NCBI RefSeq assembly: GCF_900113045.1
Contig: NZ_FONY01000004.1
Coordinates: forward strand, 1-64,000
Origin: Thermoflexibacter ruber
GTDB lineage: Bacteria > Bacteroidota > Bacteroidia > Cytophagales > Thermoflexibacteraceae
DNA: 64,000 nt
Reading direction: 5' to 3'
Program-made: the position numbers and the translations under genes
The notes under the pieces: generated by a model
The model's database searches: none
Seen by the model: only the letters and a program-made list of their open reading frames with translations
What the model was told of the DNA's origin: nothing
Shown: piece by piece, positions 1-9,095 of the stretch
How positions within the stretch are numbered: position 1 is the stretch's first letter
Layout of the letters: every line of letters begins with the position of its first letter

Positions 1-257
1 TTAGGAAATAATGCTAAGTAGTTCTTCTTGACTATTTTATACCAAGCCTTCTCAGAATCGCAAACCATTTGACCGACAAGATTTAGACAAATCACTTCAC
101 TATCCGAAAAAGTTGGTTTAGGTCCCGAACGTTCAACTAACTGACCGACTTCTTTGTAAATTTCATCTATAATGAAAAAAGTAAGGGTCAGAAAATCTGA
201 TAAATTTAACTCTTTTATATTATCTTTGAATACTGAATCAATTGCGATTTGGTGCAT
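1..257 (-). CDS. IS982-like transposase, N-terminal part (runs off the left edge)
   Basis: The reverse strand is open from an ATG at 257 to the window edge, giving 85 residues. The segment with LTLTFFIIDEIYKEV, then GPKPTFSDSEVICLNLVGQ, then KAWYKIVKKNYLALFP matches the N-terminal helical region I know from IS982/IS4-type DDE transposases. In these a pattern like RPGPKPSLTDSEVI precedes the catalytic domain. The catalytic Asp and Glu residues would lie beyond position 1, so I cannot tell whether the enzyme is intact. The family makes DNA cuts that move its own element. It sits against a truncated sensor gene, which it appears to have interrupted. Confidence 0.7.
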   Translation of the reverse strand, partial: MHQIAIDSVFKDNIKELNLSDFLTLTFFIIDEIYKEVGQLVERSGPKPTFSDSEVICLNLVGQMVCDSEKAWYKIVKKNYLALFP

Positions 258-306
258 AGGTTATCTCTTTTTATGGTTGCACCTTAGAGATAACCTTTTT
301 TACTGA
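1..306 (-). mobile_element. IS982-like insertion sequence, one end only
   Basis: This is the end of an insertion sequence that runs off the left edge. It holds the 5' part of a transposase gene and about 45 bases of terminal sequence. Just outside the start codon is an inverted pair, GGTTATCTCT (259-268) and AGAGATAACC (286-295). It could be part of the terminal repeat or a small hairpin over the transposase start. The outer border is not certain. The disrupted host reading frame is open from 307, and a stop in that frame at 304-306 probably belongs to the element, so the junction lies about 296-321. The other end and the target duplication are outside the window. Confidence 0.65.
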
Positions 307-309
307 AAA

Positions 310-1458
310 TTCCAAACTAGCACAATCGGTATAGGCACCCTTATCTTCCAAATTCCCATAGATAAAATAGATAGAATTACCACTAATGATAAGATTTGGA
401 AAGAAAGAGGACTGCGAGAAACAGGAGAGTGTTACATCGTAGGCAGCGACTATAAGATGCGTACCAACTCTCGTTTTATTTTGGAATCCCCAAAAACTTT
501 TCTTGAGCAAATGGAAAAAATTGGTACTGACAGTACCTCTTTGGCACTAATGAAGTTTCATGAAACAACTATTCTTTTCCAAACTATTGATAATGAAGTA
601 ATAAGAAAGGCGTTAGCTAACCAGACAGGAGTAGCACTTACCAAAGACTATAGGGCGCAGGAGGTGCTTATTTCCTACTCTCCCCTAACAGTCCAAGACG
701 TAGAATGGATAATCGTTACGGAAATAGATGCAAAAGAAGCTTTAAAGTCAGTAGATGAGTTTGCTTGGCGTTCTGTTAGAATATTAGGCGTAGTATGTTT
801 ACTTATTGCTATTACTTCATTTTTTATTGCCCATAGAATTTCAAAGCCTATTTTGAAACTTTTAATAGGGACTACCCAACTTAGCAGAGGGGATTTGCAC
901 GTACAAGTAGATGTAAAAAGTAAAGATGAGATAGGGATTTTAGCTGAGTCTTTTAACCAAACAGTTATTTCTTTGCGAGAACAACGAAGGGAAATTTTAG
1001 AAAAACAAGAGGAAATTCATCGCCAAATGGAAGAAATCTCTCAGCAAGCCCAAAAACTTCAGGAAATCAACGAGGAGATTTCCTACAAAAATGAAGAAAT
1101 TACCAAAAAGAACCTCATTCTCGAGCAGCAAAAAGAACAAATTACTGTTCAAGCAGAAAACCTCAGACAGCTTAACGAAGAAATTACCCAAATTAATAAT
1201 TTCTTAGAAGAGAAAGTAAAAGAACACACTGCTGCCTTAGAAGCACAGAACAAAAAACTCTTAGAGTATGCCTTCATCAACTCTCATCGCTTGAGAGCAC
1301 CTGTAGCCACTATTTTAGGACTGATGAACGTCATTAAAGTTACCTCTAATGCAGAAGAAAAGCAAGCCTGTATAGATATGTTAGAGAAAACCACTCAAAA
1401 GTTAGATGCAATAGTCCATGAAATTCAGGATACTATATATCAAGCAGAGCAGCCCTAA
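310..1458 (+). pseudogene. dCache/HAMP sensor protein with DHp-like end, 5' truncated by an IS
   Basis: The frame is open from 307, well before the first ATG at 457. The upstream codons read as the end of a dCache sensor domain: GTLIFQIPIDKI, then a W-K-E-R-GLRETGECYIVGSDYKMR-type stretch and NSRF. The N-terminal membrane segment and first half of the sensor are missing, where the insertion sequence begins. What remains, numbered from 457: distal sensor part (1-95), a membrane helix (about 105-127), HAMP (128-180), a long Glu/Gln-rich coiled coil (180-265) and a DHp-like helix pair with NSHRLRAPVATILGL (about 278-292). There is no ATP-binding domain; the protein stops after the second helix. 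An ATG-initiated product of 333 residues could still be made. The last 4 bases overlap the convergent DUF3467 gene. Confidence 0.65.
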
Positions 1459-1772
1459 GCCTCTCCTATCGTTCCTCCAAAATTCATAGGGAAGCGTGTA
1501 GCCTCCTCCACGTACTTAATTTTTCCAAAAGTGGCTTCGTACTTTTCTACGTTTTCTTTCAAGGCTAACAAAAGACGTTTGGTATGCTCAGGCGTAAGTA
1601 CGATACGTGCTTTTACCTTAGCTTTGGGAACGCCAGGCATAAGGCGGATAAAGTCTATGACAAACTCGCTATTGGAGTGAGCTATCATTGCAAGGTTAGC
1701 ATATACTCCCTCCGCAACTTCGTCAGAGAGTTCTATGGTGATTTGTTGATTATTTTCTTCTTCTTCTTTCAT
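1455..1772 (-). CDS. DUF3467 family protein
   Basis: This is a 105-residue acidic protein. The order TIELSDEVAEGVYANLAMIAHSNSEFVIDF, then LMPGVPKAKVKARIVLTPEHTKRLL, is the DUF3467 pattern known from Bacteroidota and other bacteria (quoted here in parts; see codons 10-75). The function of the family is not established. There is no signal peptide or membrane segment, so it is probably cytoplasmic. It lies 12 bases downstream of the acetyltransferase gene and is probably its operon partner, driven by the promoter at 2315-2345. Its 3' end overlaps the convergent sensor gene by 4 bases. Confidence 0.85.
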   Translation of the reverse strand: MKEEEENNQQITIELSDEVAEGVYANLAMIAHSNSEFVIDFIRLMPGVPKAKVKARIVLTPEHTKRLLLALKENVEKYEATFGKIKYVEEATRFPMNFGGTIGEA

Positions 1773-1784
1773 TTTAAATGCGTA

Positions 1785-2282
1785 TTAAATATTTTTTTCC
1801 ATAATAAAATCTTGCATCAAAAAGCCCTTACCTATGTCAATGTCCTCTTCCTTCAGTATTTTAAAACCTATTTTCTCATAAAAATTGATGGCAGGATTGT
1901 ATCTATTTACATTAAGAGAAAGAGTTTTGTTTCCTTTTTCTTTAGCTATTTTTTCTATGCTATCCATTAAAATCTTGCCTACTCCCTTTCCTTGTGCTGT
2001 AGGCAAGACATAAATCTTATGGATTTTAGTCGTTTCTCTTTCTTGATAGCTTGTTTCATAAGAAGCATAGCCTAAGTAGCTCTCTTCGTCTTTAGCTAAG
2101 AGAAAAATATGTCCTTTTTGCTCTATCTGTTCCTCTATAGCTTTTAGGCTGTACATCATTCCCAACATATAGTCAATCTGCTCCTCAGAGAGAATTTTTC
2201 CAAAAGTTGCATACCAAGTCTGATGTGCTATTTGCTGGATAGTGAGGTAGTCTTTGGGCTCTGCTACGCTAATTTTAATCAT
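1785..2282 (-). CDS. GNAT family N-acetyltransferase
   Basis: This 165-residue protein is the usual length for a single GNAT domain. The acetyl-CoA loop is visible as LPTAQGKGVGKILM (about residues 95-108). It is followed by the beta-strand/helix pair LSLNVNRYNPAINFYEKIGF, which is the classic end of the fold. Such enzymes move an acetyl group from acetyl-CoA to an amine, but the substrate cannot be read from sequence. An ATG start at 2282 leaves a leader of about 26 bases from a well-matched promoter. It is the first gene of a two-gene leftward unit with the DUF3467 gene. Confidence 0.88.
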   Translation of the reverse strand: MIKISVAEPKDYLTIQQIAHQTWYATFGKILSEEQIDYMLGMMYSLKAIEEQIEQKGHIFLLAKDEESYLGYASYETSYQERETTKIHKIYVLPTAQGKGVGKILMDSIEKIAKEKGNKTLSLNVNRYNPAINFYEKIGFKILKEEDIDIGKGFLMQDFIMEKNI

Positions 2283-2314
2283 ACGTCTATGGCTTACTAA
2301 GCATCAATCAGCAA

Positions 2315-2345
2315 CAAAAGTAAAAATAACAAAATACAAATCAAA
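2315..2345 (-). promoter_or_regulatory. Bacteroidota-type promoter for the acetyltransferase/DUF3467 unit
   Basis: Read on the minus strand, TTTG (2342-2345) is followed after 19 bases by TACTTTTG (2315-2322). This is a full match to the Bacteroidota consensus TTTG-N19-TAnnTTTG. The predicted start of transcription is near 2308, ahead of the ATG at 2282. Confidence 0.6.
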
Positions 2346-2472
2346 TCTACCGTGCCTTAAATTATACATGATAAATTTATTCTTTGAAAAACTATAAAAA
2401 GTTGGTAATTTGGCTTAGGGCTATCAAACAAAAATGCCTACATACTGTTTTATACTTAAAATTGAATAAAAC

Positions 2473-2649
2473 ATGTTTGGACTGTTCAAGAAAGAAAGCG
2501 AAATAGAAAAACTCAGCAAAAAGTATGCAAGGCTTATGAAAGAAGCCCACCAACTTTGGCAGACCAACAGAGCCGCAGGCGACCAAAAAGTAGCCGAAGC
2601 AGAACAAATCGCTAAGCAAATAGATGAAATCAAGAAAAAGCAACAGTAA
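2473..2649 (+). CDS. Lacal_2735 family small protein
   Basis: This is a 58-residue ORF beginning MFGLFKKESEIEKL and ending in a Lys/Gln-rich helix. The start MFGLFKK, the central YARLMKEAHQL and the TNRAAGDQKVAEAE segment match the Lacal_2735 family, a short helical protein group found in Bacteroidota. No function is known. The whole protein looks like two amphipathic helices with no export signal. The gene stands alone between the divergent acetyltransferase operon and the propeller/SpoIIE gene. I found no clear promoter box upstream. Confidence 0.8.
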   Translation: MFGLFKKESEIEKLSKKYARLMKEAHQLWQTNRAAGDQKVAEAEQIAKQIDEIKKKQQ

Positions 2650-2842
2650 GACTGCTTTTAATCATTCATAAGCTCAATTTAAGATTATTAAGGTAATTGG
2701 TATCGTTTGCGGTGTAAATTTTAAAAATTTACAGAGTATAAAATTTTTTTTTGTTTTACAATTCATTAATATTGCTTTGAAAGTATCTGTTGCTTCAACG
2801 CATATCCCTTAGTATCCTTAATCCAAAGAACACCTATCCACC

Positions 2843-5800
2843 ATGCGAAAGTTTATACTGCTGATATGCTTCCAACTTCTAATTTTTGTATTTGCACAAG
2901 GGCAAATTGTGAAGTTCTGGCATCTGAACGTTAAGCAGGGACTTTCTACAAATTCTGTTACCTGCTTCTTGCAAGATAGTCAGGGCTTTATGTGGGTAGG
3001 TACACAAGACGGATTGAACCGCTACAATGGTTATACCTTTGAGGTGTACCGCCACGAAACCCAAAATCCTTACAGCCTTACCAGTAATTACATCAACTAC
3101 TTATATGAAGATAGTTATGGTACTATCTGGGTCGCTACTGAAAGTGGTGGCATACTCAGCTACAATGCCAAACTCAACCGATTTAACCGCATCAATATTA
3201 AAGGAGGTAGTAATTATAGTACTTATTTTTATGAAGATAGTGAGAAAAACTTTTGGGCATCGTTAGGAAATTCATTATACAAACAAAATCGCCAAACAGG
3301 TGAATTTATTGCACTACCCTCTTTTACTAATGTCAATATTGTTTCCTTTATTCAAATCGATACTCATCAGTTTTTTGTGGCTACTGACGGCGATGGTTTT
3401 TTTCTTTTAGATGTAAAAACTAACCAATTCAAACACTTTTTACATGAGGAGAAAAATGAAAACAGCCTTTGTAACAATAATATCATGTCTATTTTCAAGG
3501 ATATGGAGGGGAAGATTTGGATAGGGACTTCGCATGGCTTAGATAGATTTGACCTCCAAAATTTTTCTTTCACCCATTTTAAGCAGGGAGTGGATAAAGG
3601 AAAAAGCCTTTTAACTGCACCTGTTAGAGTAATTCACGGCTGGGGGAAAGACATCTTATTTTCCTCTGAAAACGGGGGATTGAGCAAGTTAGATTTGAGT
3701 ACGATGCGGTTTACCCACTATTTGCATGATGAGAACAATCCAGAAAGCCTGAGCGATAACTCTGTGTGGGCTATTCATGTAGATAAGCAAAATAGGATAT
3801 GGGTAGGTACGTTCTCGAGTGGTATCAGCATTGCTGACCCTCACAAAGAAAAATTCAGTAAACCAGATGTAATACTTAAAAACAAAACAGTAAATGCCCT
3901 CCTCAAAGATAGCAAAAATCGCCTCTGGATAGGTACAGAGGGCGGATTAGTAGTCAAAGCTGGAAATAAGACCTATTACTACCATCATGACCCTAAGCAA
4001 AAAAATTCTCTACCTAATGACCCTGTTTTAGCAGTCTATGAAGATTTGCAACAAAGAATATGGGTAGGTACTTGGGGAGGCGGGTTGAGTTTGTTTGATG
4101 AAAGCAAAAAAACATTTTTCTCCTACGAAGTTGGCTATCAAAGTGAAAGGCAACTCAACAATCCTAACATCTTTGAAATTGTCCAAAGTACTAAAAACAA
4201 GCAGTTTTTTATGGCTTCTTTCGGGGGAATGATAGTAATGGAATCAGAAAATCCCCCTATTTTCAAGGCTTACGCCAACGACCCAAGCAATCCCAATTCT
4301 ATCAGTGGAAATTACCTCATGTCTATTTATGAGGACAGTAAAGGTAACTTATGGGTAGGAAGTACAGGAGGGCTAAACCACTTTGACTATGCTACTCAAA
4401 AATTTACTCGCTACACACACCAAGAGGAAGATACTAATAGCCTCAGTAACAGCTACATAAAATGTGTATTAGAAGATAGCAAAGGCAGACTTTGGGTAGG
4501 AACGGCAGACGGACTCAACCAAATGCTCCCCAATGGAAAATTTTTAAGATATACTACCCAAGATGGATTGCCTAATAACGCAATAAACAGTATTTTAGAG
4601 GACAACAAAGGCAACCTATGGCTAAGCACCAATCTGGGACTTTGTTGCTTTAATCCTGAAACTAAAAAATGTAGGAATTACGATGAGAGCGACGGCTTGC
4701 AAAGCAATCAGTTCAAGGCAGACTCCCGCTTCAAAGCCAAAGACGGACAACTATTTTTTGGAGGGGTAGAAGGATTTAACGCATTTTATCCCGATAGCAT
4801 CAAAGACAATCCTTACCTGCCCAAAGTTCTCATCACAGGACTAAAAATTTTTAACAAACCCGTCAATATTGGCGATTACGATTCTTTGCTAAAACAGCAC
4901 ATTAGTCAAACTAAAGAAATCACGCTAAGCCATGAGCATGCTGTTTTTTCACTTGACTTTGTGGCTTTGAATTTTACTTTAAGCAATAAAAATCAGTATG
5001 CCTACAAGTTAGAACCACTTGAAAAAGAGTGGAATGAGGTAGGTAATCAACGCTCTGCTACCTATACGAGCCTGAATGCAGGAACTTATATATTTAGCGT
5101 CAAAGCCAGCAATAATGACGGACTTTGGAATGAAGAAGGTACGAGCCTAAAAATTATCGTTCTACCCCCTTGGTGGGAAACTTGGTGGTTCAGGACGATA
5201 GTATTTTTAATTATTGGAGTAAGCATTATTACCTATAATCGCCTCAGAGTAAAGGCATTAGAAAAGCAAAATATTAAATTGGAACGATTGGTAGTAGAGC
5301 GAACTAAGGCACTCCAACAAGCCAATGAAGCCATCAAAACGAAAAATGAAGAACTACAAGCGAGTGAGGAAGAACTGCGTCAAAATATGGAGGAGTTAGA
5401 GGCAAATCAAGAGGAACTCAAAGCCCAAAAAGAGCAGTTAGAAAACGCTTTTGCTCAACTGCATTACCAAAATACCAAAGTACAAGACAGCATTCGGTAT
5501 GCAGAACGCATACAACAAGCAATTCTCCCTCACGAAGATACTTTAGCCAGTGCTTTCCAAGAGCATTTTATCATATACAAGCCCAAAGATGTAGTTAGTG
5601 GAGATTTTTATTGGTATTTTGAAGTAAATACAACGACCAATGACCAATTATTACAACAAGAAACTGTAAACCAGCAACAAGGAACTATTAAGAAATTTTT
5701 GGCGGTAGTGGACTGTACCGGGCATGGAGTGCCGGGAGCATTTATGTCCATGATTGGCAATACTTTGCTCAGAGAGATAATAGAAAGTAAGCACATTCAC

Positions 5801-6277
5801 GAGCCTGCCCACATTTTGAATGAACTTAATCAAAGAATCATGACCTCTCTGAACAGAAGGGACAAGCACTTCCAAGATGGCATGGACATCGCCCTGTGCG
5901 TCATGCGATACACAGACAACGATAAAATCCACTTAAAATTTGCAGGAGCGAAAAGACCTCTGCTCTACTTCAAAGATAGCTTGCAAGAAATTAGGCTTGA
6001 CCATACTTCCATAGGACATAAAATTGACGTAAAGTACCAACAAAAGGAATTAGTATTAGAAAAAGATACCATACTTTATCTCACTACAGACGGCTGGATG
6101 GATTCTATCAATCAAGAAAGACAAAGATTTGGCAGTCAGCGATTTAAAGCAATGCTTAGCCAAGGTGCTTTCTTACCTTTCCCTACTCAGCATGAGTTTT
6201 TCTTGAAGGAATTAGAAGACTACCAAAAAGATGCTGAGCAGAGAGATGATATTCTATTTTTAGCCGTAAAGTTGTAA
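2843..6277 (+). CDS. Two-component-regulator-type propeller sensor with SpoIIE phosphatase output
   Basis: A protein of 1144 residues. It has a signal peptide (1-20) and a large periplasmic propeller region (about 20-640) built from many Reg_prop repeats of the kind WVGT.DGLNRY. A Y_Y_Y domain follows (about 700-775), then one membrane helix (about 780-800), a coiled coil (805-880) and a PP2C/SpoIIE phosphatase domain (about 885-1144). Metal-site motifs are present: VVDCTGHGVPGAFMSM, LYLTTDGWMDS and the final RDDILFLAVKL. Proteins with this front end usually carry a histidine kinase; here the output is a Ser/Thr phosphatase of the RsbU kind. By family knowledge it would act on an anti-sigma-antagonist protein, but no such partner gene is next to it. 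The ligand is unknown. Confidence 0.88.
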   Translation: MRKFILLICFQLLIFVFAQGQIVKFWHLNVKQGLSTNSVTCFLQDSQGFMWVGTQDGLNRYNGYTFEVYRHETQNPYSLTSNYINYLYEDSYGTIWVATESGGILSYNAKLNRFNRINIKGGSNYSTYFYEDSEKNFWASLGNSLYKQNRQTGEFIALPSFTNVNIVSFIQIDTHQFFVATDGDGFFLLDVKTNQFKHFLHEEKNENSLCNNNIMSIFKDMEGKIWIGTSHGLDRFDLQNFSFTHFKQGVDKGKSLLTAPVRVIHGWGKDILFSSENGGLSKLDLSTMRFTHYLHDENNPESLSDNSVWAIHVDKQNRIWVGTFSSGISIADPHKEKFSKPDVILKNKTVNALLKDSKNRLWIGTEGGLVVKAGNKTYYYHHDPKQKNSLPNDPVLAVYEDLQQRIWVGTWGGGLSLFDESKKTFFSYEVGYQSERQLNNPNIFEIVQSTKNKQFFMASFGGMIVMESENPPIFKAYANDPSNPNSISGNYLMSIYEDSKGNLWVGSTGGLNHFDYATQKFTRYTHQEEDTNSLSNSYIKCVLEDSKGRLWVGTADGLNQMLPNGKFLRYTTQDGLPNNAINSILEDNKGNLWLSTNLGLCCFNPETKKCRNYDESDGLQSNQFKADSRFKAKDGQLFFGGVEGFNAFYPDSIKDNPYLPKVLITGLKIFNKPVNIGDYDSLLKQHISQTKEITLSHEHAVFSLDFVALNFTLSNKNQYAYKLEPLEKEWNEVGNQRSATYTSLNAGTYIFSVKASNNDGLWNEEGTSLKIIVLPPWWETWWFRTIVFLIIGVSIITYNRLRVKALEKQNIKLERLVVERTKALQQANEAIKTKNEELQASEEELRQNMEELEANQEELKAQKEQLENAFAQLHYQNTKVQDSIRYAERIQQAILPHEDTLASAFQEHFIIYKPKDVVSGDFYWYFEVNTTTNDQLLQQETVNQQQGTIKKFLAVVDCTGHGVPGAFMSMIGNTLLREIIESKHIHEPAHILNELNQRIMTSLNRRDKHFQDGMDIALCVMRYTDNDKIHLKFAGAKRPLLYFKDSLQEIRLDHTSIGHKIDVKYQQKELVLEKDTILYLTTDGWMDSINQERQRFGSQRFKAMLSQGAFLPFPTQHEFFLKELEDYQKDAEQRDDILFLAVKL

Positions 6278-6292
6278 AGCACGCCATAGGCT

Positions 6293-8971
6293 TTAATTAA
6301 ACCCTATCCTAAACCTAAACGCCGTTCCCACTGCCTGCCCTCGTTGATAGGAACTTACAAAGTCGACTCGTAAAATCTTAAAGATATTTTCCATGCCTAC
6401 GGTTAGTTCTATGTATTCCTTGCTCTGGTCAGTATAAAGCACGTGCAAGCCACCAACCAAGTGCCAATTTAGTTTTTTAAATAGTGGAATAGAATTAGTG
6501 AGGAATCCGTTGAAATGATGCTCAAAATGCCCTTCAAAATAAGTATCAGTTGTGCTGTAAGTATAATAGGGCAGATTCCAAAAACTACGGAAAGTGCTGG
6601 GTGCAAAAAGGACTTGCGTAGTCATAAAGTGCTTGTAATCCATGAATTGTACCTTGTTTTTATTGAGGAAACCACCTACGGAAAGGTCATAAGAGCTACT
6701 CCCCACAATGCCGATATTGACATCATCATACACGCTTAACCGCACAAAATCAAAGTCTGTTCCCCCCATGCCCTTGCGGTATAAAAAGCCCAAAGTGGGG
6801 TAAGGTGAGCGCAAAATTGCTTTCATATTGGGACGAGTCATGTATTTTTGGGCAGGACGATAAGTAAAACCAAGCCCAATTACTACGGCATTGTGTCCTT
6901 CAAAAGAATTACCATTATTATCAGGGTTCAAAGGGTCATTGGAGGTGAACTCTCGGTCTTGGCGATTTACCCTGAACTGAGTAGGCAGATTTTCAGCATT
7001 TTGCAAAGGATTCCTTTGGGCAAACTCTACATTAATCCTACCAAAAAGTCCATTGGCTACCTCTTGGAAATAGTCTATATTTACATAGCTTTTCTCGTAG
7101 ATTTTCATAAAGTTCTGCTCCGCCCACAACGAATACATGGTATTTTGTAAAAAGGTAATAGGCTCATTAGCATTGAATTGGCTTACATAATGCCCCGCCT
7201 CAAAAGTAAAATTACTACGACTTATTAAGTCCCAACGATGCGAAAAGCCCAATTTTCCATACAGTTTTTCGCTTGAGAACCCATAACGCACCGCTCCATT
7301 GATATTGGTTCTTTTGTAAGTCGTATCATTGTAAAAAGTCCAACGACCGCTCAACTCGCCTACCCAGCCCTCTACGGTATTGAATTGGATATTATTGATA
7401 GGAGGGTCAATTGCCCAAGAGGTTTTCCGATAAGTATTGCGGTAATAATAACCCGTCAGCAAGTTAATTGGCTTGAATTTATTGCGAATCTTATCAATGG
7501 AATCTTTGTAAGCCCTCGTGTCTTTGATGGCTTTAATGCTGTCTTTTAGGTTGTAGTCTTTGATTTCCATTTCTGTTAGTGGTACAGGACGAATGCTATC
7601 CCAATAGGATTGGGTTCGTTTATTGGCATCAGCTTGAATAATTTGTACCTCGCTTCCAAAGAACTTTTTAGTTTCCCTTTCTTCAGTTTTCTTTATCCTT
7701 TCTTCTTGTTTTTTATTGGTTAGTGGTTGATTGTTATTGGTTGGTGGTTGATGTTTTTGTTTGTTGTTTGTGGTGGATTTTTTATTGTTAGTTGCTAATT
7801 GTTCATTTTTTGATGCTTGATTATTGATTGTTGGTTGCGGATTGCTGTAAAACTTAGGCTCAAGGCTATAATTAGAAAATACACCCATGTAAGTTCCCCC
7901 ACCTTGCACTTTGATACCCAAAGCTCCTACACTAAACTTAAACTCAAAAACTTGCGAACTTTTCATCCAAACCGAATCGGTTACAGGAACGAAAACTTGC
8001 TTAATCCTTGCAGTATCCAAATAGTCAATACCTGAGTCGCCTGTGAGGTAAAGGTCTGTGCTGTGGATTCGCCAAGTATCCTCTTGGATATGGATAAAGC
8101 CGTGATAAAGCGGTGCCCCTTTGGTTCGCGGGATAACCTGTATCTTATTGACTGTTACTCCTTTGTCTTGGTATTCACCTATGAGTTTGTATTTGTAATA
8201 GAGCATAGCAGTCGGGGCAATAGGCGAAATAAAATTGCGGTCGCCAATAGAATTAACACTACTTTCATAAAAATTCCAATTCAAGTTATCTGCCCTGTTC
8301 CAACTGAAACCTATTTCTGTTCCGCTTACCTTAGAGGAGAGCATGATTTCCTTGCTTTTGTTGGGGGCTTGGTAGTAATACTTAGACATTGATTCTGAGA
8401 GATATACGATTCCATTGCGGTCTTTATCCAAACCTACTATTACTATTTCCTTGCCTAAAATTTTCTTTGGGGCGTTTTTTACATAATAAGAGGCTTTCAT
8501 ATAAACACTTGCCTCGTATTTACTGACTTGGTTCAGGTAAAACTTGCGTTTGGCTTGGGCTTGCCTAATAATAGCATAAGCAGGGTCTTCATCTTTGGAA
8601 GATACAGTAACTTCTTTTAACTGAACGGTTTGCATTTTCATTTCTACGTTTATTTCTATGTCTTTGCCACTCATGCTAACCTGCTTAGTTTGTGTTTCAT
8701 AGCCCAAATGGCGAAAAACAATAGTATAATTTCCCTTGTCTAATTCCAGAAAGTATTGACCTTCGGCATTACTTGTCGTACCAATGGTAGTTCCTTCTAC
8801 ATAGACAGATACAAAAGGAAGCCCTTGCTGATTTTCGTCAGTAATTTTCCCTTTGATTTTCTGAGCAAATAATTGATTTTGAAATAAGAACAAAATAATA
8901 GATGGAAACAATAAATAGCAAGATTTTGCTACTTTGCCTTTTGAAAGTGTAGCTAAGATATGAGTTTTCAT
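6293..8971 (-). CDS. DUF5686 / carboxypeptidase-regulatory-like outer membrane protein
   Basis: I place the start at the ATG at 8971 (892 residues), because it begins the signal peptide MKTHILATLSKG...FAQ; a longer frame exists to 9061. After the signal comes a CarboxypepD_reg-like domain (about 35-115: GKITDENQQGLPFVSVYVEG). The long DUF5686 region follows, ending in beta strands that look like an outer-membrane barrel and a final Phe-Asn. An Asn/Gln/Lys/Thr-rich stretch of about 60 residues (codons near 7670-7850) interrupts the middle and is unlike the rest. The family is widespread in Bacteroidota, but its function is not established. It converges on the propeller/SpoIIE gene with 15 bases between them. 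Confidence 0.85.
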   Translation of the reverse strand: MKTHILATLSKGKVAKSCYLLFPSIILFLFQNQLFAQKIKGKITDENQQGLPFVSVYVEGTTIGTTSNAEGQYFLELDKGNYTIVFRHLGYETQTKQVSMSGKDIEINVEMKMQTVQLKEVTVSSKDEDPAYAIIRQAQAKRKFYLNQVSKYEASVYMKASYYVKNAPKKILGKEIVIVGLDKDRNGIVYLSESMSKYYYQAPNKSKEIMLSSKVSGTEIGFSWNRADNLNWNFYESSVNSIGDRNFISPIAPTAMLYYKYKLIGEYQDKGVTVNKIQVIPRTKGAPLYHGFIHIQEDTWRIHSTDLYLTGDSGIDYLDTARIKQVFVPVTDSVWMKSSQVFEFKFSVGALGIKVQGGGTYMGVFSNYSLEPKFYSNPQPTINNQASKNEQLATNNKKSTTNNKQKHQPPTNNNQPLTNKKQEERIKKTEERETKKFFGSEVQIIQADANKRTQSYWDSIRPVPLTEMEIKDYNLKDSIKAIKDTRAYKDSIDKIRNKFKPINLLTGYYYRNTYRKTSWAIDPPINNIQFNTVEGWVGELSGRWTFYNDTTYKRTNINGAVRYGFSSEKLYGKLGFSHRWDLISRSNFTFEAGHYVSQFNANEPITFLQNTMYSLWAEQNFMKIYEKSYVNIDYFQEVANGLFGRINVEFAQRNPLQNAENLPTQFRVNRQDREFTSNDPLNPDNNGNSFEGHNAVVIGLGFTYRPAQKYMTRPNMKAILRSPYPTLGFLYRKGMGGTDFDFVRLSVYDDVNIGIVGSSSYDLSVGGFLNKNKVQFMDYKHFMTTQVLFAPSTFRSFWNLPYYTYSTTDTYFEGHFEHHFNGFLTNSIPLFKKLNWHLVGGLHVLYTDQSKEYIELTVGMENIFKILRVDFVSSYQRGQAVGTAFRFRIGFN
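7711..7844 (+). repeat. T/G-biased low-complexity tract inside the DUF5686 gene
   Basis: About 130 bases on the plus strand consist almost only of T, G and A, with repeated pieces such as TTGGTTAGTGGTTGATTG, ATTGGTTGGTGGTTGATG and ATTGATTGTTGGTTG. On the coding strand they give Asn, Gln, Thr and Lys codons. The frame stays open through it. It looks like an expanded or inserted short repeat, not a folded domain. Confidence 0.6.
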
Positions 8972-9095
8972 GTAGTAAAGTTTTAAGTTTTTAAATAAAC
9001 AAAAGAAGTTGCTAAAATGATTTGAGATTTTTACTTTATTAAGAAGATGAAAAAACTGCAAAAAAGTTGCTTAGAGTGTAAAATATGTGAATGAG

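Noticed and set aside
271-510. Minus-strand ORF across the IS junction and the sensor gene
   Set aside because: It runs antisense to dCache codons and bridges two different DNA sources; no family features.
1584-1970. Plus-strand ORF over the DUF3467 and acetyltransferase genes
   Set aside because: Phe/Tyr-rich shadow of two well-supported minus-strand genes.
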